Assembly (NCBI RefSeq): GCF_029623955.1
Contig: NZ_JARSBP010000001.1
Coordinates: 1 to 64,000 of the forward strand
Length of the DNA stretch: 64,000 nucleotides
Direction of reading: 5' to 3'
Source of the DNA: Mycobacterium sp. 236(2023)
Lineage (GTDB): Bacteria; Actinomycetota; Actinomycetes; Mycobacteriales; Mycobacteriaceae
The notes beneath the pieces were generated by a model. That model saw only the letters and a list, made by a program, of their open reading frames with translations, ran no database searches and was not told where the DNA came from. This document shows positions 48,118 through 58,440 of the stretch, piece after piece. Made by a program: the position numbers and the translations under genes. Positions within the stretch are counted from its first letter, which is position 1, and every line of letters begins with the position of its first letter.

Positions 48118-51059
48118 CTCGCTTCCTCCAGCATCGCCACCGCCACCGATAGGCAGCGCTGTCTGACCTTGGCCCACTCAGTCTCTCTGTCGGCTCCGGC
48201 CGCCGCGATGTCCGGTCCGTCGGACGGCGCGGGCTCGGCCAGTCGGCGCACCAGCTGAGTGGCCACCCAGTGTCCGCGTGCCGGTTGTCCAGCGTAGTAC
48301 CGATCCATGCTGGCCAGCACTTCAGCCGCGGTGTTGGTGTCCATCGAGTCGACCAGTTCCGCGAATTCGTTGTAGTCGCGCGCGGTGTTGCGCTCCATGA
48401 TCAGAAAGCTCTTGAGGCGCAGCGTCTCGGCGCCGGTCGGGATCTGCAGCCGATCGCCGGTGGGTAGCAACACGTTGGTGGTCTCCATCGGGGCGGTCCG
48501 CTCGATGCGCGAACTCCCGGTATCGCCTGGATGCTCCTCGCGCAAGCGCTCGTCGGCACCTGCCCGTTCGACGGCCAGCGCATCCAGGGCCACATCGAGC
48601 CTGCCGCGCCACATCGTCACCGGGTGTTTGGGCAGTTTGACCGCGACAGTCTTGCCGTGGGCGCGATTGGTCACCGCGGCGGTGACGCGCTCGTCGCGGC
48701 CCACGCGCGTTCCGGTCATCTTGCTGTACGGCTGGCAGCCGCTGAACGCCAGCGGATCTGCGACAGTGATTGCCTGCGGGGCAAGGGATTTGAACTTCGC
48801 CGCCGACTTGACGACGGTACGAAGGTCCGAGCCGGACGGAGCGAGCGCGGAGATGTCGTCGGGGATGATCACGAGGTCGCCGATGTCGGCCTTGGGGAGC
48901 GGCTTCTCGAAGTCCACCGACGGCAGGATGCGGTCCAGCCAGCGCGGCAGCCACCAGTTCCACTCGTCGAACATCGCCATCAGCGCCGGCACCAGGACCA
49001 GGCGCACCACCGTCGCATCCACCGCGATCGCGACCGCGCACGCGACGCCGAGCTGGGCGACCAGCGGCATACCGGCGAACGCGAACCCGATGAACACCGC
49101 GATCATGATCAGCGCCGCGCTGGTGATCGTGCGGGCGCTGGTCGACACGCCATAGGCCACCGCGTCGCGGGTGTTGCCCGTCTGCAGGAAGCGCTCCCGG
49201 ATGCGGGTGAGCAGGAAGATCTCGTAGTCCATCGACAGGCCGAATGTGAGGGCGAGCACCAGCGGCGGGACCGTACTGTCCAGCGACGAGATCTTCTCGA
49301 AGCCCAGATCCTGCAACCAGCCCCACTGGAAGACCACGACGAGCGAGCCGTACGCCGCCGCCACCGACAGCACGGTCATCAGGACGCCCTTGAACGCCAG
49401 GAACACCGACCGGATCGACACGAGCAGCATGACGAAGGCGATCAGCGCCACGAACGCGAACACCAGTGGCTGCGTCGTGGAGACCCGGTCGTCGAAATCC
49501 TTGATCAGCGCCGTCGGGCCGCCGACGTCGACGCGGGCTCCCTCGCCGGCCACCGCCGGGAGCTGGTCGCGCATCCAGTCGATCGTGTCGCGGGCACCCA
49601 TGTCCTCGGGATCGACCGACGGCACCGCGGACAGCAACGCGCTGCGGTAGTCGGCGCCGAACACGGGCGGAGCGACCGACACCACGTTGGGCGCCTGGGT
49701 CATCTTCTGCCGAATAGATTGCAGCAGAGGCTCTTTCGCCGCTGCCGAAGCGGCGTTGCCGTCCGGGAAGGTCACGAGCACCCGAATCGGACCGAGCGCA
49801 CCGGGGCCGAGCGCCTCAGCCGCCGCGTTGACACCCCCGCGGATCTCGTGGGTGGCATCGAACTGCCGCTGCATACTGTTGCCGAGCATCATCGAGAATG
49901 CGGGTGCCGCAAACGCCAGCAGCAGCGCCGCCGCCGCGATCGCCGACAGCCACGGCCTGCGCATCACCCACCCGGTCCAGCGGGACCAGAACTTCGACTG
50001 CGTCGCCTCGACGCCCCGACCCCAGTGAAGGTATGACGAACGTTTGGCCGCCCGCCTGCCGAACGTGGCCAGCACCGCGGGCGTCAGCGTCGTCGACGTC
50101 AGCACCGCGATGGCCACGGCGAGGATGGCGCCTGTCGCCATCGACTGCAGCACCGGGGTGTTGATCAGATAGATGCCGGTGACCGACGCGATCACCGTCA
50201 GGCCCGACAGCACCACCGCGAGGCCGGACGTGGCCATCGCCGCATCGGCGGCGTCCTCGGGTTCACGGCCCGCGCGCAGCTCCTCGCGAAATCGCATCAG
50301 GATGAACAGGGAGTAGTCGATGGCGACCGCGATGCCGAACATCGACACCGTCGACGTCACGAACACCGACATCGTCGTGTACATCGACAGGACGAAGACC
50401 ACACCCATCGTCACGACGACGGTGCAGACACCCAGCAGCAGCGGCATCGCCGCGGCGGCCAGTGACCCGAAGACCGCCAGCAGGATGATCAGGACGATCG
50501 GGAAGTTCCACTTCTCGGCCTGGGCGATGTCGTGCTTGGTGGCCTCGGTCGCTGCCGCACCGAGCGCTCCCTGGCCGATGACGTAGAAGCGGACCTTGCC
50601 GTTCTCCGTCTCGCCGGGCTCTTCACCGTCGACGCCGATCTTCTGGCGCAGCTGTTTGGCGACGTCCACCGCGCCCGTGTTCTCGAAGTCCAGCTGCAGC
50701 GTGATGACGTACGGCCGGTCGGGCCGCGGCGGTGGTTGCAGAGGGGTCGGGACGATCGCGACGCTGGGCACCTCCGCGGCCAGACTCTCCAGATGCGCGA
50801 CGGCGTCGTTCATGTCCTGGAACGAGGCGTCCGCGCGGGGTGCAGCGACGAGCGCCAGGGGCGATGCGCCCTGGTCGGGGAATTGCGCCTCGAGTTGGCG
50901 TTGCACGTACAGCGACTGCGAGCCTTCGACTTCGAAGCCACCGCCGGTGAGGTTGCCTGCTTGATTGACGGCCAGATACACCGAGGGGACCAGAAGTAAC
51001 AGCCAGACCGCGAACACCGCCCAGCGGAACCTACGCAGGTTGCTGCTCACGCGCATCAT
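48114..51059 (-). CDS. mmpL11: MmpL11 RND lipid/haem transporter
   Basis: This 981-residue RND-type transporter has 12 predicted membrane helices in two halves separated by large extracytoplasmic loops. The proton-relay Asp-Tyr pairs are in GIAVAIDYSLFIL (helix 4) and FGLSMDYEIFLLTR (helix 10). The C-terminal 220 residues are soluble and cytoplasmic. It matches M. tuberculosis Rv0202c, which exports monomeromycolyl diacylglycerol and mycolate wax esters and has been linked to haem uptake. It is divergent from the haemophore-like genes, which fits this. MMRVSSNL is the normal start. Confidence 0.95.
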   Translation of the reverse strand: MMRVSSNLRRFRWAVFAVWLLLLVPSVYLAVNQAGNLTGGGFEVEGSQSLYVQRQLEAQFPDQGASPLALVAAPRADASFQDMNDAVAHLESLAAEVPSVAIVPTPLQPPPRPDRPYVITLQLDFENTGAVDVAKQLRQKIGVDGEEPGETENGKVRFYVIGQGALGAAATEATKHDIAQAEKWNFPIVLIILLAVFGSLAAAAMPLLLGVCTVVVTMGVVFVLSMYTTMSVFVTSTVSMFGIAVAIDYSLFILMRFREELRAGREPEDAADAAMATSGLAVVLSGLTVIASVTGIYLINTPVLQSMATGAILAVAIAVLTSTTLTPAVLATFGRRAAKRSSYLHWGRGVEATQSKFWSRWTGWVMRRPWLSAIAAAALLLAFAAPAFSMMLGNSMQRQFDATHEIRGGVNAAAEALGPGALGPIRVLVTFPDGNAASAAAKEPLLQSIRQKMTQAPNVVSVAPPVFGADYRSALLSAVPSVDPEDMGARDTIDWMRDQLPAVAGEGARVDVGGPTALIKDFDDRVSTTQPLVFAFVALIAFVMLLVSIRSVFLAFKGVLMTVLSVAAAYGSLVVVFQWGWLQDLGFEKISSLDSTVPPLVLALTFGLSMDYEIFLLTRIRERFLQTGNTRDAVAYGVSTSARTITSAALIMIAVFIGFAFAGMPLVAQLGVACAVAIAVDATVVRLVLVPALMAMFDEWNWWLPRWLDRILPSVDFEKPLPKADIGDLVIIPDDISALAPSGSDLRTVVKSAAKFKSLAPQAITVADPLAFSGCQPYSKMTGTRVGRDERVTAAVTNRAHGKTVAVKLPKHPVTMWRGRLDVALDALAVERAGADERLREEHPGDTGSSRIERTAPMETTNVLLPTGDRLQIPTGAETLRLKSFLIMERNTARDYNEFAELVDSMDTNTAAEVLASMDRYYAGQPARGHWVATQLVRRLAEPAPSDGPDIAAAGADRETEWAKVRQRCLSVAVAMLEEAR

Positions 51060-51329
51060 GAACTGCTGGATGTGAACTCCCCACTTTCTCCCCGGGCGTT
51101 TCTTCGCGGAAGCGTACAGCAGGAAACTGTGCCGCGACCGTCCTCACCAGGGCCTCAGCAATGCCTCATGCAGCTCTAATGCATGTCTGCGCGACGCGCT
51201 CAGGTGGTCAGCCCGGCGGGGGCGATGGCACTATGTGGTCGAGCAATATCAAGGCGTCGGGGCCCGTGCTAATGATCGCAGCGTGTTTGCGAAACGCGTG
51301 TGGCGTTAGCGAACTGTTAGGAGTTCGTC

Positions 51330-51782
51330 ATGAAGCCAGCCAGGGGAGTCACCGCGTTAGCCACGCGGTCGTCGGTCCTCGCCGCGGGGGCCGCTGTCGC
51401 GGCGCTGATGTCGGTATCCACGGCGACCACGGCCACCGCCGCACCGGACCCGTGTGCGGCCAGCGAGGTGGCCAGGACCGTGGCTGAAGTGGCCACCTAC
51501 ACCGGCAACTATCTCGAGGCAAACCCCGAGACGAACGCCGCCATCACCGCGATCTCTCAACAGCAGGAAGGGCCGCAGTCCCTCGCAGCGCTGAAGACGT
51601 ACTTCGATGCCAACCCGCAGGTCGCCGCTGACCTGCAGCGGCTTCAGCGTCCACTGCAGGCACTGTCGACCCAGTGCAAATTGCCACTGACACTGCCTCA
51701 GGTCTTCGGCCTGATGCAGGCCGCCCAGCAGAGCCCCGCACTGCCGCCGGCCCAGAATGTCGGAGTGGCCGGGCTGCGTTAG
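51330..51782 (+). CDS. Secreted haemophore (Rv0203-like)
   Basis: This 150-residue exported protein has a signal peptide ending around TATAAPDPC and matches M. tuberculosis Rv0203 (DPCAASEVARTV, YLEANPETNAAI). The mature domain is the mycobacterial haem-binding (MHB) four-helix type with two conserved cysteines (DPCAAS and STQCKLPL). It carries haem for MmpL3/MmpL11-linked uptake in M. tuberculosis. TTAGGAG lies 8 bases before ATG. The 270-bp upstream gap to mmpL11 holds the divergent promoters; no iron box was recognised. Confidence 0.9.
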   Translation: MKPARGVTALATRSSVLAAGAAVAALMSVSTATTATAAPDPCAASEVARTVAEVATYTGNYLEANPETNAAITAISQQQEGPQSLAALKTYFDANPQVAADLQRLQRPLQALSTQCKLPLTLPQVFGLMQAAQQSPALPPAQNVGVAGLR

Positions 51783-51933
51783 CTCGCAGGACCATCGCTT
51801 CTGGCGACTTTCTCACGATTGGTTAACCGCTAGGCAAGAAACTGTGCGGCTGTTCTGCTTAGCTTCCTAGGATGGTCCTGACCGGCGGCCGCTTCGGGCC
51901 CGGTCTGTCAATCCCAAGATCTAAGGAGCGTTC

Positions 51934-52332
51934 ATGTTGAACTCGGCCCCCATTGTGCGTCGTGCTGTCGCAGGCGCGCTGGGCGCGGGTGCGGTTTCCG
52001 GCGCTGTGCTGTTCGGTGTCCTCGGCGCTGCGCCGGCTTCGGCACAGCCCGCCCCTCCGCCGCCGCCGAACTGCACCGCGGCCGATTTCTCCGGTGTGGC
52101 CTCCGGCGTCTCCGCCGCATCGTCGGCCTACCTGTTCACCCACCCGGACGTGAACGCGTTCTTCAGCGGCCTGCACGGCATGCCGCGGGCTCAGCTCGAC
52201 GCCGAGGTCGCCGAGTACCTGGCCACCCATCCCCAGGTCGAAGCCGAGCTGAAGGGCATCCGCCAGCCGCTCGCCGACATCAAGCACCGCTGCGGCTTCA
52301 CGCCGCAGGACCCGGACGGACCTAACTTCTGA
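51934..52332 (+). CDS. Second haemophore-like (MHB-domain) secreted protein
   Basis: This 132-residue protein has a signal peptide ([15 protein letters not shown]), a short Pro stretch, and an MHB domain with [36 protein letters not shown] and HRCGFTPQD; the two cysteines bracket the domain as in the first haemophore. It is a tandem paralogue absent from this locus of M. tuberculosis. TAAGGAG lies eight bases upstream. A role in haem binding is inferred. Confidence 0.85.
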   Translation: MLNSAPIVRRAVAGALGAGAVSGAVLFGVLGAAPASAQPAPPPPPNCTAADFSGVASGVSAASSAYLFTHPDVNAFFSGLHGMPRAQLDAEVAEYLATHPQVEAELKGIRQPLADIKHRCGFTPQDPDGPNF

Positions 52333-52339
52333 TACGACG

Positions 52340-53086
52340 GTGCGGGACAGGGTAGACAACCCGCCCGCTCGTGGGGGGGAGCTGTCCGCCCAGGACGGCG
52401 CGGGCCGGACGGTCCTCATGGTTGACGACGACCCGGATGTCCGGACCTCGGTTGCCCGAGGTCTGCGGCATTCCGGGTTCGACGTCCGGGTCGCGGCGAC
52501 AGGCAGGGAGGCGCTGCGCCTGCTCTCCAGCGAATCGCACGACGCGCTGGTGCTCGATGTGCAGATGCCCGAGCTCGACGGCGTCGCGGTGGTCACCGCG
52601 TTGCGCGCGCTGGGCAACGACATCCCGATCTGTGTGCTGTCGGCCCGCGACACCGTCAACGACCGCATCGCGGGGCTCGAGGCCGGCGCCGACGACTACC
52701 TGACCAAGCCTTTCGATCTCGGTGAGTTGGTCGCGCGGCTGCACGCGCTACTGCGCCGGGCCCACCTTTCCGATCCGACGTCGGACTCGATGACGGTCGG
52801 GTCGCTGACGATCGACACCGCGCGCAGGCTGGTGTTCGTCGCCGGCGAGCGGGTCGAGCTGACGAAACGCGAATTCGATCTGCTGGCCGCGCTCGCCGAG
52901 AACGCGGGCGTGGTCCTGAGCAGGCAGCGCCTGCTGGAACTCGTCTGGGGCTACGACTTCGACGTCGACACCAACGTCGCCGATGTCTTCGTCTCCTATC
53001 TGCGCCGCAAACTCGAACGGGACGGCCTGCCCCGCGTCATCCACACGGTGCGCGGCATCGGCTATGTGCTTCGGGAAGAGCCCTGA
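52340..53086 (+). CDS. PrrA-like OmpR-family response regulator
   Basis: This 248-residue regulator has a receiver domain with acidic [10 protein letters not shown], the phosphorylated Asp in [13 protein letters not shown] and Lys in [10 protein letters not shown], and a winged-helix DNA-binding domain ending in [11 protein letters not shown]. It is closest in pattern to M. tuberculosis PrrA (Rv0903c). GTG 52340 is eight bases after the haemophore stop, so the pair may be on one transcript. The kinase gene follows directly. Confidence 0.88.
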   Translation: MRDRVDNPPARGGELSAQDGAGRTVLMVDDDPDVRTSVARGLRHSGFDVRVAATGREALRLLSSESHDALVLDVQMPELDGVAVVTALRALGNDIPICVLSARDTVNDRIAGLEAGADDYLTKPFDLGELVARLHALLRRAHLSDPTSDSMTVGSLTIDTARRLVFVAGERVELTKREFDLLAALAENAGVVLSRQRLLELVWGYDFDVDTNVADVFVSYLRRKLERDGLPRVIHTVRGIGYVLREEP

Positions 53087-54423
53087 GACTTCCGAGGTTT
53101 CTCCGATCGGCTTCTCTGCGCACCAGAGTGGCAATCGCAGCAGCCGCTGCCGCGGCGGCGGTGGTCGCCGCGTTCACGATCCTGACGTCGCTCGTATTGG
53201 CCAACAACGATGAGGTGCAACTGGATCGGCGCCTCGACGCGATCGTCGACGCCAGCGTGTTCCCCGATCAGCTGACCGACCCCCGCCGCGGGGTACTGCA
53301 GACGGGCCGGTCCCGCTCGTCGGGTCAGGTCGTCTTCCAGCGCGGCTTCCAGTTGCCCGCGCTGCCGCCGGGCACCGAGACCGTCGTCGTCAACGGCATC
53401 GAGTACCGGGTGCGCACGCTCCCGGTCGACGAAGAAGGCGGCGTGCTGATGTCGATCGGCATCCGCGCCGACAGCATCCTGCTGACCAGCGCCAGGATTC
53501 CGTTCTACATCGGGGTCGGCGTGATCACGGTGTTGCTCGCGGGGGTGCTGGGCTGGCTGCTGGCCGGGCCCGCGATCCGGCCGCTGCGCAAGCTGACCGA
53601 ACACACCAAAGCGCTCGGCGACGGCACCGAGCAGATCCCGGCAGTCCACGGGGTCCGCGAAGCCGAGGACCTGTCCGAGGCGATGAGCGCGATGCTGGAC
53701 CGGCTCGCTGCGGCCCAGCGGGCCACCACCAATTCGCTTCAGGCCGCGCAGGATTTCGCCGCCAACGCCGCCCACGAGTTGCGCACTCCGCTGACCGCGA
53801 TGCGCGCGGACCTCGACACGCTGCGCATCCACGACCTGCCCGACGACGAACGGGCCGAGGTCGTCGGCGACCTGTCCCGGGCGCAGCGCCGAGTGGAGGG
53901 CATCATCACCGCGCTCGGTCAGCTCGCCTCCGGCCAGTTGGCACAGGCCGAGGATCGCGAGGTGATCGACATCGCCGACATGCTCGACCGCGTCGCCCGC
54001 GAGAACATGCGCGTCAGCCGCGACGTGCAGATCGACATCGAGGCAGGCGACGAGGTGGGCACCGTGCTCGGCTGGCCCAGCGGTCTGCGGCTGGCGGTCG
54101 ACAACCTGGTGCGCAACGCCGTCACCCACGGCGCGGCGACCCGCATCGTGCTCGCCGCCCATCGCGGTGTCGACGACATCACGATCGTCGTCGACGACAA
54201 CGGGCGGGGCCTGCCCGCCGACGAGCACGAGTCGGTGCTCGGACGCTTCTCCCGGGGCAGCAACGCATCCCCCGGAGGTTCAGGGCTGGGCCTGGCGCTG
54301 GTGGCCCAGCAGGCCGCGCTGCACGGCGGCGCGATCGCGCTCAGCGACGGACCTTTGGGTGGGCTGCGCGCCACCCTCGTCGTGTCGACTTCGCCTGAGG
54401 CGCCGCAGGATTCGGACGGCTAG
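53083..54423 (+). CDS. PrrB-like sensor histidine kinase
   Basis: This protein of 432-447 residues has an N-terminal membrane helix ([20 protein letters not shown]), a short sensor loop, a second helix ([20 protein letters not shown]), HAMP, the phosphoacceptor in [16 protein letters not shown], and a HATPase domain with [12 protein letters not shown] and GSGLGLALV. The usual start is GTG 53128; the frame is open to CTG 53083, which overlaps the regulator stop and would add [15 protein letters not shown], a basic lead typical for such kinases. CTG starts are rare, so the true start is unsettled. It partners the PrrA-like protein. Confidence 0.85.
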   Translation: MRLPRFLRSASLRTRVAIAAAAAAAAVVAAFTILTSLVLANNDEVQLDRRLDAIVDASVFPDQLTDPRRGVLQTGRSRSSGQVVFQRGFQLPALPPGTETVVVNGIEYRVRTLPVDEEGGVLMSIGIRADSILLTSARIPFYIGVGVITVLLAGVLGWLLAGPAIRPLRKLTEHTKALGDGTEQIPAVHGVREAEDLSEAMSAMLDRLAAAQRATTNSLQAAQDFAANAAHELRTPLTAMRADLDTLRIHDLPDDERAEVVGDLSRAQRRVEGIITALGQLASGQLAQAEDREVIDIADMLDRVARENMRVSRDVQIDIEAGDEVGTVLGWPSGLRLAVDNLVRNAVTHGAATRIVLAAHRGVDDITIVVDDNGRGLPADEHESVLGRFSRGSNASPGGSGLGLALVAQQAALHGGAIALSDGPLGGLRATLVVSTSPEAPQDSDG

Positions 54424-54788
54424 CGGCGCGCGATGGCGCGGGCGGCCCCGCGCCAGCCGAGCAGCAGCACGGCGGTCGTCACCGACGCCACCACGATGAA
54501 GCTCGTGGCCGTGCCCTGGCCGGTGACCTTGCGCAACAGCATGCCGACGACAACCGTCGCCACCCAGACGACGACGCCTGTGGGTGCGAGCGAGGACGGC
54601 CGCTGCCAAGCCCTCGCGAGCAACCAGCCGATGCCGGTGCCCGTGAGGAACGGCCACGCCGTCTCGGCGATACCAGCGATGGTCAAACCCTCCGCGTGAC
54701 TGCGGCGCCCGATCGTGCAGAACACGACGACGCAGAGCAGGTCGGCGGCCAGCGCCTTGAGCACGAGGGAACGGTCAGCGGTCTGCAT
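54420..54788 (-). CDS. DUF3054 membrane protein
   Basis: This 122-residue protein has four predicted membrane helices with the DUF3054 pattern (ALAADLLCVVVFCTIGRRSH, WPFLTGTGIGWLLARAW, GVVVWVATVVVGMLLRKVTG, QGTATSFIVVA). Function is unknown. It overlaps the upstream M23 lipoprotein gene by 14 bases and shares CTAG with the convergent kinase. Confidence 0.82.
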   Translation of the reverse strand: MQTADRSLVLKALAADLLCVVVFCTIGRRSHAEGLTIAGIAETAWPFLTGTGIGWLLARAWQRPSSLAPTGVVVWVATVVVGMLLRKVTGQGTATSFIVVASVTTAVLLLGWRGAARAIARR

Positions 54789-56004
54789 AGGTCATCACAT
54801 CGTAAACCATTGGGCTGGTGTTCTTTTCGTCGCGCGGGGCGAATCCCGGTTCAAGCTCGGCGGGCCTGCCGTCGAGCAGGGGATCGATGTCGGCGGTGGT
54901 CCGCGAGTCCAGCCGGTACGAACCGAACACGAACGGTAGGCCGTCCGAGCGCAGCGGGTCCGGGCCGTTCATGACGTGGAAATGCAGGTGCGGCGCATCA
55001 GAGTTACCGGTGTTGCCGAGTGACCCGATGACCTGACCGGTGGTCAGCCGGTCTCCGGGCTGGACCTTGACCGAGCCGGTCTGCAGATGCGCGTAGAAGG
55101 CATAGTTGCCACCACCGAGGTCCTGCACGATGTGGTTGCCGCCGTACTCGTTGAGCGCCAAACCTGTTGGCGGGACACCCGGTACCTGCTCGGGCAGCCC
55201 GTCGAGAACGCTGACGACCGGCCCGTCGCCGACGGCGAGGATGTCGGCGCCGAAGTACGGGTAGCTGGCCGTCGCGGCCTTGTCCCCGGTGAACATCCGG
55301 CCGTCGGGCCCGAGCTGGATGTAGTCGATGGCGAACCGCTCGGCCGCCCAGATCTCGCCGTTGATCGGGTTCAGCGCCATGCGATGCGCCGTCATGTCGC
55401 AGCAGCTGTTGCCGTCCAGCCAGTTCGGCCCGGCCAGCGGCGGCGAGATCTGCACCGGCGTGCGGGTCTGCACGGTGACGGGCCCGACTTCCTCGGTCAT
55501 CGCACCGGGGAACAGTGGCGGCATCGGGTCGGGCACCGTGATCGAGACGGCGTGGGTCAGTTGGTCGGGGACCGGATCGTTGGGTGAGAGCGCCACGTCG
55601 AGCCACACCGTCGCCGTCTGGGCGGCACCGAGCACGGTTGTCGGCGTTGGGTTTCCGAGTATCCGCGTCCAGTACTGGAGGCGGTCCCGGGGCAGGGTGA
55701 GCAGTGAGCGGTCGCCGCTGCGCACCTCGACCGACGCGAGGGTCACGTCTTGGGCGAGCGTGTTGGTCAGCAGAAGTTCGTATGCGAGATGAGTTTTGCC
55801 GTCCGTGGTCGGCACCGGGATGGGTGCGGACAGAACGCGTCCCACCAGCGGCGTGGCCACCGAGGGGCCCTGCGGCGGCGGGGCGTCCGTCGATGGAACG
55901 GTTGACGAGCTGGTGGCCACCTGTGTGGTCTGGGGTGCGGATGCGCAGGACGCGGTCAGTGCCGCGGCTAACAGCAGGATCGCAAGGGTTGGACGAACCG
56001 GCAT
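54775..56004 (-). CDS. M23-family peptidase lipoprotein
   Basis: This 409-residue lipoprotein has a lipobox near LTASC (C20). An N-terminal region of about 200 residues (TLPRDRLQYWTRILGN) precedes a LytM/M23 peptidase domain with NEYGGNHIVQDLG, YAFYAHLQTGSVKV, IGSLGNTGNSDAPHLHFHVM, where HLHFH is the family motif. The first metal-binding H of the usual HxxxD seems to be in GNHIVQD. It may cut peptidoglycan peptides or act as a non-catalytic activator. Not found at this place in M. tuberculosis. Confidence 0.87.
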   Translation of the reverse strand: MPVRPTLAILLLAAALTASCASAPQTTQVATSSSTVPSTDAPPPQGPSVATPLVGRVLSAPIPVPTTDGKTHLAYELLLTNTLAQDVTLASVEVRSGDRSLLTLPRDRLQYWTRILGNPTPTTVLGAAQTATVWLDVALSPNDPVPDQLTHAVSITVPDPMPPLFPGAMTEEVGPVTVQTRTPVQISPPLAGPNWLDGNSCCDMTAHRMALNPINGEIWAAERFAIDYIQLGPDGRMFTGDKAATASYPYFGADILAVGDGPVVSVLDGLPEQVPGVPPTGLALNEYGGNHIVQDLGGGNYAFYAHLQTGSVKVQPGDRLTTGQVIGSLGNTGNSDAPHLHFHVMNGPDPLRSDGLPFVFGSYRLDSRTTADIDPLLDGRPAELEPGFAPRDEKNTSPMVYDVMTYADR

Positions 56005-56013
56005 GTGGCGCAG

Positions 56014-57201
56014 CTACTTTCGGGGATTGGTGAGGTCGTCGTCCGGGGGATCGTCGGACAATATGTCCGGCGGATGAGGCGCCTCCGGGTCGGGGCTGAA
56101 CTGCGGCGGAGCGTCCTCGTCCGGGGCGGGTGCCGTCGATCCGTTGGAGTCGGGATCGACGTCGCTCTCGGTGCGGAACATGAAGAAGAACACGATCCAC
56201 CCGATGGTGGAGATGAAGATCCAGCTGATCAGGCGGTAGATGAGCATCGCCGAGATGGCCGACGCCAGCGACATCCCACTGGTGACCAGACCCGGTACGA
56301 GCACCGCTTCCACCACGAGCAGGCCACCGGGCATCAGCGGGATCGAGCCGACGGCGCGGGCGGCCGCATACGCGACGGTCACCCCTGCCAGCGACGGATG
56401 CCCGCCGGTGGCATAACAGGCGAACAGCAGGCACGCGACGTCGGCAACCCAGTTGAACAGCGACCAGCTGAACGCCTCACCGAGATCGCGGCGCCCCAGC
56501 TGAACCGACTCCAGCTGTGCGAGGATCTCGCGCCACTTCGCCATACCGGTCTGGGCGGGCTTGCCGCGCAGCGAGTTCACCCACGTCAGGACCCGCACAC
56601 CGATGCCCTCGATCAGCTCGGGCCGGGTGGCCACCGCCTGGGCGAGCAGGATCAGCGCAATGAAACCGCCGAGCGAAAAGATCAGCGACAACGGGTTCTT
56701 GCTGGCGCCGAGAAGGAAAGCGCCGCCGAGGCCCAGCAGCGCCAGCCCGACGACCTGCAGCACGCCGGACATCACCAACTGCCAGGACGCCACGAGCGGG
56801 GACGCACCCCAGAGCCGCTGCTGGCGGTAGATGAACGTCGCCGACAGCACCGGCCCGCCGGGCAGCGTCGTCGACAAGGCGTTGCCTGCGTAGAACGCCG
56901 CCTCGGAGCGCCACTGGTGGACCCGCACCCCAGCCGACCGCAGAAGCGTGCGTTGGATCTGGGCGAAGCTGTGCATCGACGCCATTGCGGCGACCGCGGC
57001 GGCCAGCACCCACAGCCAGTTCGCCGACAGCAGGCTCTTCCACGCCTTGGCCAATTGATCGCGGACCAGCGCCAATTCGATCGTCAGCACGATGACGGCC
57101 AGCCCGATCAGAACCCACCGCAGCCACCAGTACTTGCCGCGCGTTCGGTCCTGGCCGGAGGCCCCGGCCTGGGTGTCGCTCGCTGGCGCGTCGTGTGACA
57201 C
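56014..57201 (-). CDS. Lysylphosphatidylglycerol-synthase-TM-like membrane protein (Rv0204c-like)
   Basis: This 395-residue protein has about eight membrane helices and the YbhN/UPF0104 pattern (STTLPGGPVLSATFIYRQQR, AVGSIPLMPGGLLVVEAVLV). By place it is Rv0204c. No catalytic soluble domain is present. The C-terminal 60 residues are acidic and Pro-rich. GTG 57201 (MSHDAPA) is the start, 77 bases from the divergent perM gene. Confidence 0.88.
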   Translation of the reverse strand: MSHDAPASDTQAGASGQDRTRGKYWWLRWVLIGLAVIVLTIELALVRDQLAKAWKSLLSANWLWVLAAAVAAMASMHSFAQIQRTLLRSAGVRVHQWRSEAAFYAGNALSTTLPGGPVLSATFIYRQQRLWGASPLVASWQLVMSGVLQVVGLALLGLGGAFLLGASKNPLSLIFSLGGFIALILLAQAVATRPELIEGIGVRVLTWVNSLRGKPAQTGMAKWREILAQLESVQLGRRDLGEAFSWSLFNWVADVACLLFACYATGGHPSLAGVTVAYAAARAVGSIPLMPGGLLVVEAVLVPGLVTSGMSLASAISAMLIYRLISWIFISTIGWIVFFFMFRTESDVDPDSNGSTAPAPDEDAPPQFSPDPEAPHPPDILSDDPPDDDLTNPRK

Positions 57202-57278
57202 GCCCTACAGGGTAAGCGGACATCGGCTGAAAACCGCAGATCCAAGGCTCGGGCGGATGTGGCCGTTACGCTACCGGG

Positions 57279-58433
57279 ATGCCAGACCGCCCGTCTTTCG
57301 ACACTTTCGCCGACCAGTCGGTCAGTCCGACGGTCCGCAGGATCGCCGCCTGGTCGTGGCGGCTGCTGGTCATCTTCGTCGCGGTCCTCGCCGTCCTGTG
57401 GGTCATGCTGAAGCTCGAAATCCTGGTTGTCCCGGTGGCTTTGGCGACGATCATCGCGGCGCTGCTGCTGCCCGTCGTCGACTTCCTGGACAAGCGAGGG
57501 GCACCGCGCGGTGGCGCTGTCGCACTCGTACTGCTCACCAGCATCGCGTTGTTCGGGGCGCTGCTGGCGTTCGTCGTCACCCAGTTCGTCGAGGGCGCGC
57601 CCGCGCTCGTCGGGCAGGTCTCCACCAGCATCGAGGGCGTCGGCAAATGGCTGACCGACGGTCCGCTGCAGGTCAGCGATCAGCAGATCAACCAGGCCCG
57701 CGACACGGCGATCAACGCGCTGCAGAGCAACCAGGAGAAACTGACCAGTGGCGCGCTGTCGACAGCGGGCACCCTGACCGAGATCATCACCGGCGCCCTG
57801 CTGGTGTTCTTCACGCTGATCTTCCTGCTGCACGGTGGTCGCAACATCTTCGGGTTCGTCACCTTGGTCTTCCCCAGCCACGTGCGCGACCGGGTCCGCG
57901 ACGCCGGCCGCGCCGGATTCCGTTCGCTGATCGGTTATGTGCGCGCGACGTTCCTCGTGGCGGCCGTCGACGCGATCGGCATCGGTGTCGGCCTCGCGAT
58001 CATGGGTGTGCCACTGGCGCTTCCGCTCGCCTCGTTGGTGTTCATGGGTGCGTTCGTCCCGCTGGTCGGTGCTCTGGTGACCGGATTCCTCGCCGTCGTC
58101 GTGGCTCTGATCGCGAAGGGCTGGGTCTTCGCGCTCATCACTCTGGGGCTGATCATCGCGGTGCAGCAGTTGGAAGGTCACGTCCTGCAACCGCTCGTAA
58201 TGGGGCGCGCCGTCGCGATCCACCCGCTGGCGATCGTGCTCGCGATCGCCGGCGGCGGCGTGATGGCCGGGATCGTCGGCGCGCTCCTCGCCGTTCCCGC
58301 GCTGGCGTTCCTCAACAGCGCGATCCGGGTCCTGACCGCCGACGACCCGGTCGCGGAGGAAGCGGCGTTGGAGGCCGACGACGAAGGGTTGATCAGCGCC
58401 GAACCCGACGACGTCGACACGAAGAAGGGCTGA
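57279..58433 (+). CDS. perM: AI-2E-family membrane protein PerM
   Basis: This 384-residue protein has about eight membrane helices and the AI-2E/PerM pattern ([40 protein letters not shown]). It corresponds to M. tuberculosis Rv0205/PerM, needed for cell division and persistence at low magnesium. ATG 57279 is the family start. The cupin gene follows after seven bases. Confidence 0.92.
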   Translation: MPDRPSFDTFADQSVSPTVRRIAAWSWRLLVIFVAVLAVLWVMLKLEILVVPVALATIIAALLLPVVDFLDKRGAPRGGAVALVLLTSIALFGALLAFVVTQFVEGAPALVGQVSTSIEGVGKWLTDGPLQVSDQQINQARDTAINALQSNQEKLTSGALSTAGTLTEIITGALLVFFTLIFLLHGGRNIFGFVTLVFPSHVRDRVRDAGRAGFRSLIGYVRATFLVAAVDAIGIGVGLAIMGVPLALPLASLVFMGAFVPLVGALVTGFLAVVVALIAKGWVFALITLGLIIAVQQLEGHVLQPLVMGRAVAIHPLAIVLAIAGGGVMAGIVGALLAVPALAFLNSAIRVLTADDPVAEEAALEADDEGLISAEPDDVDTKKG

Positions 58434-58440
58434 CTCTGAC

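Noticed and set aside
51787-51880. CAGGACCATC and GATGGTCCTG inverted repeat between the haemophore genes
   Set aside because: The arms are 74 bases apart with no further pairing; too weak to call a terminator or operator.
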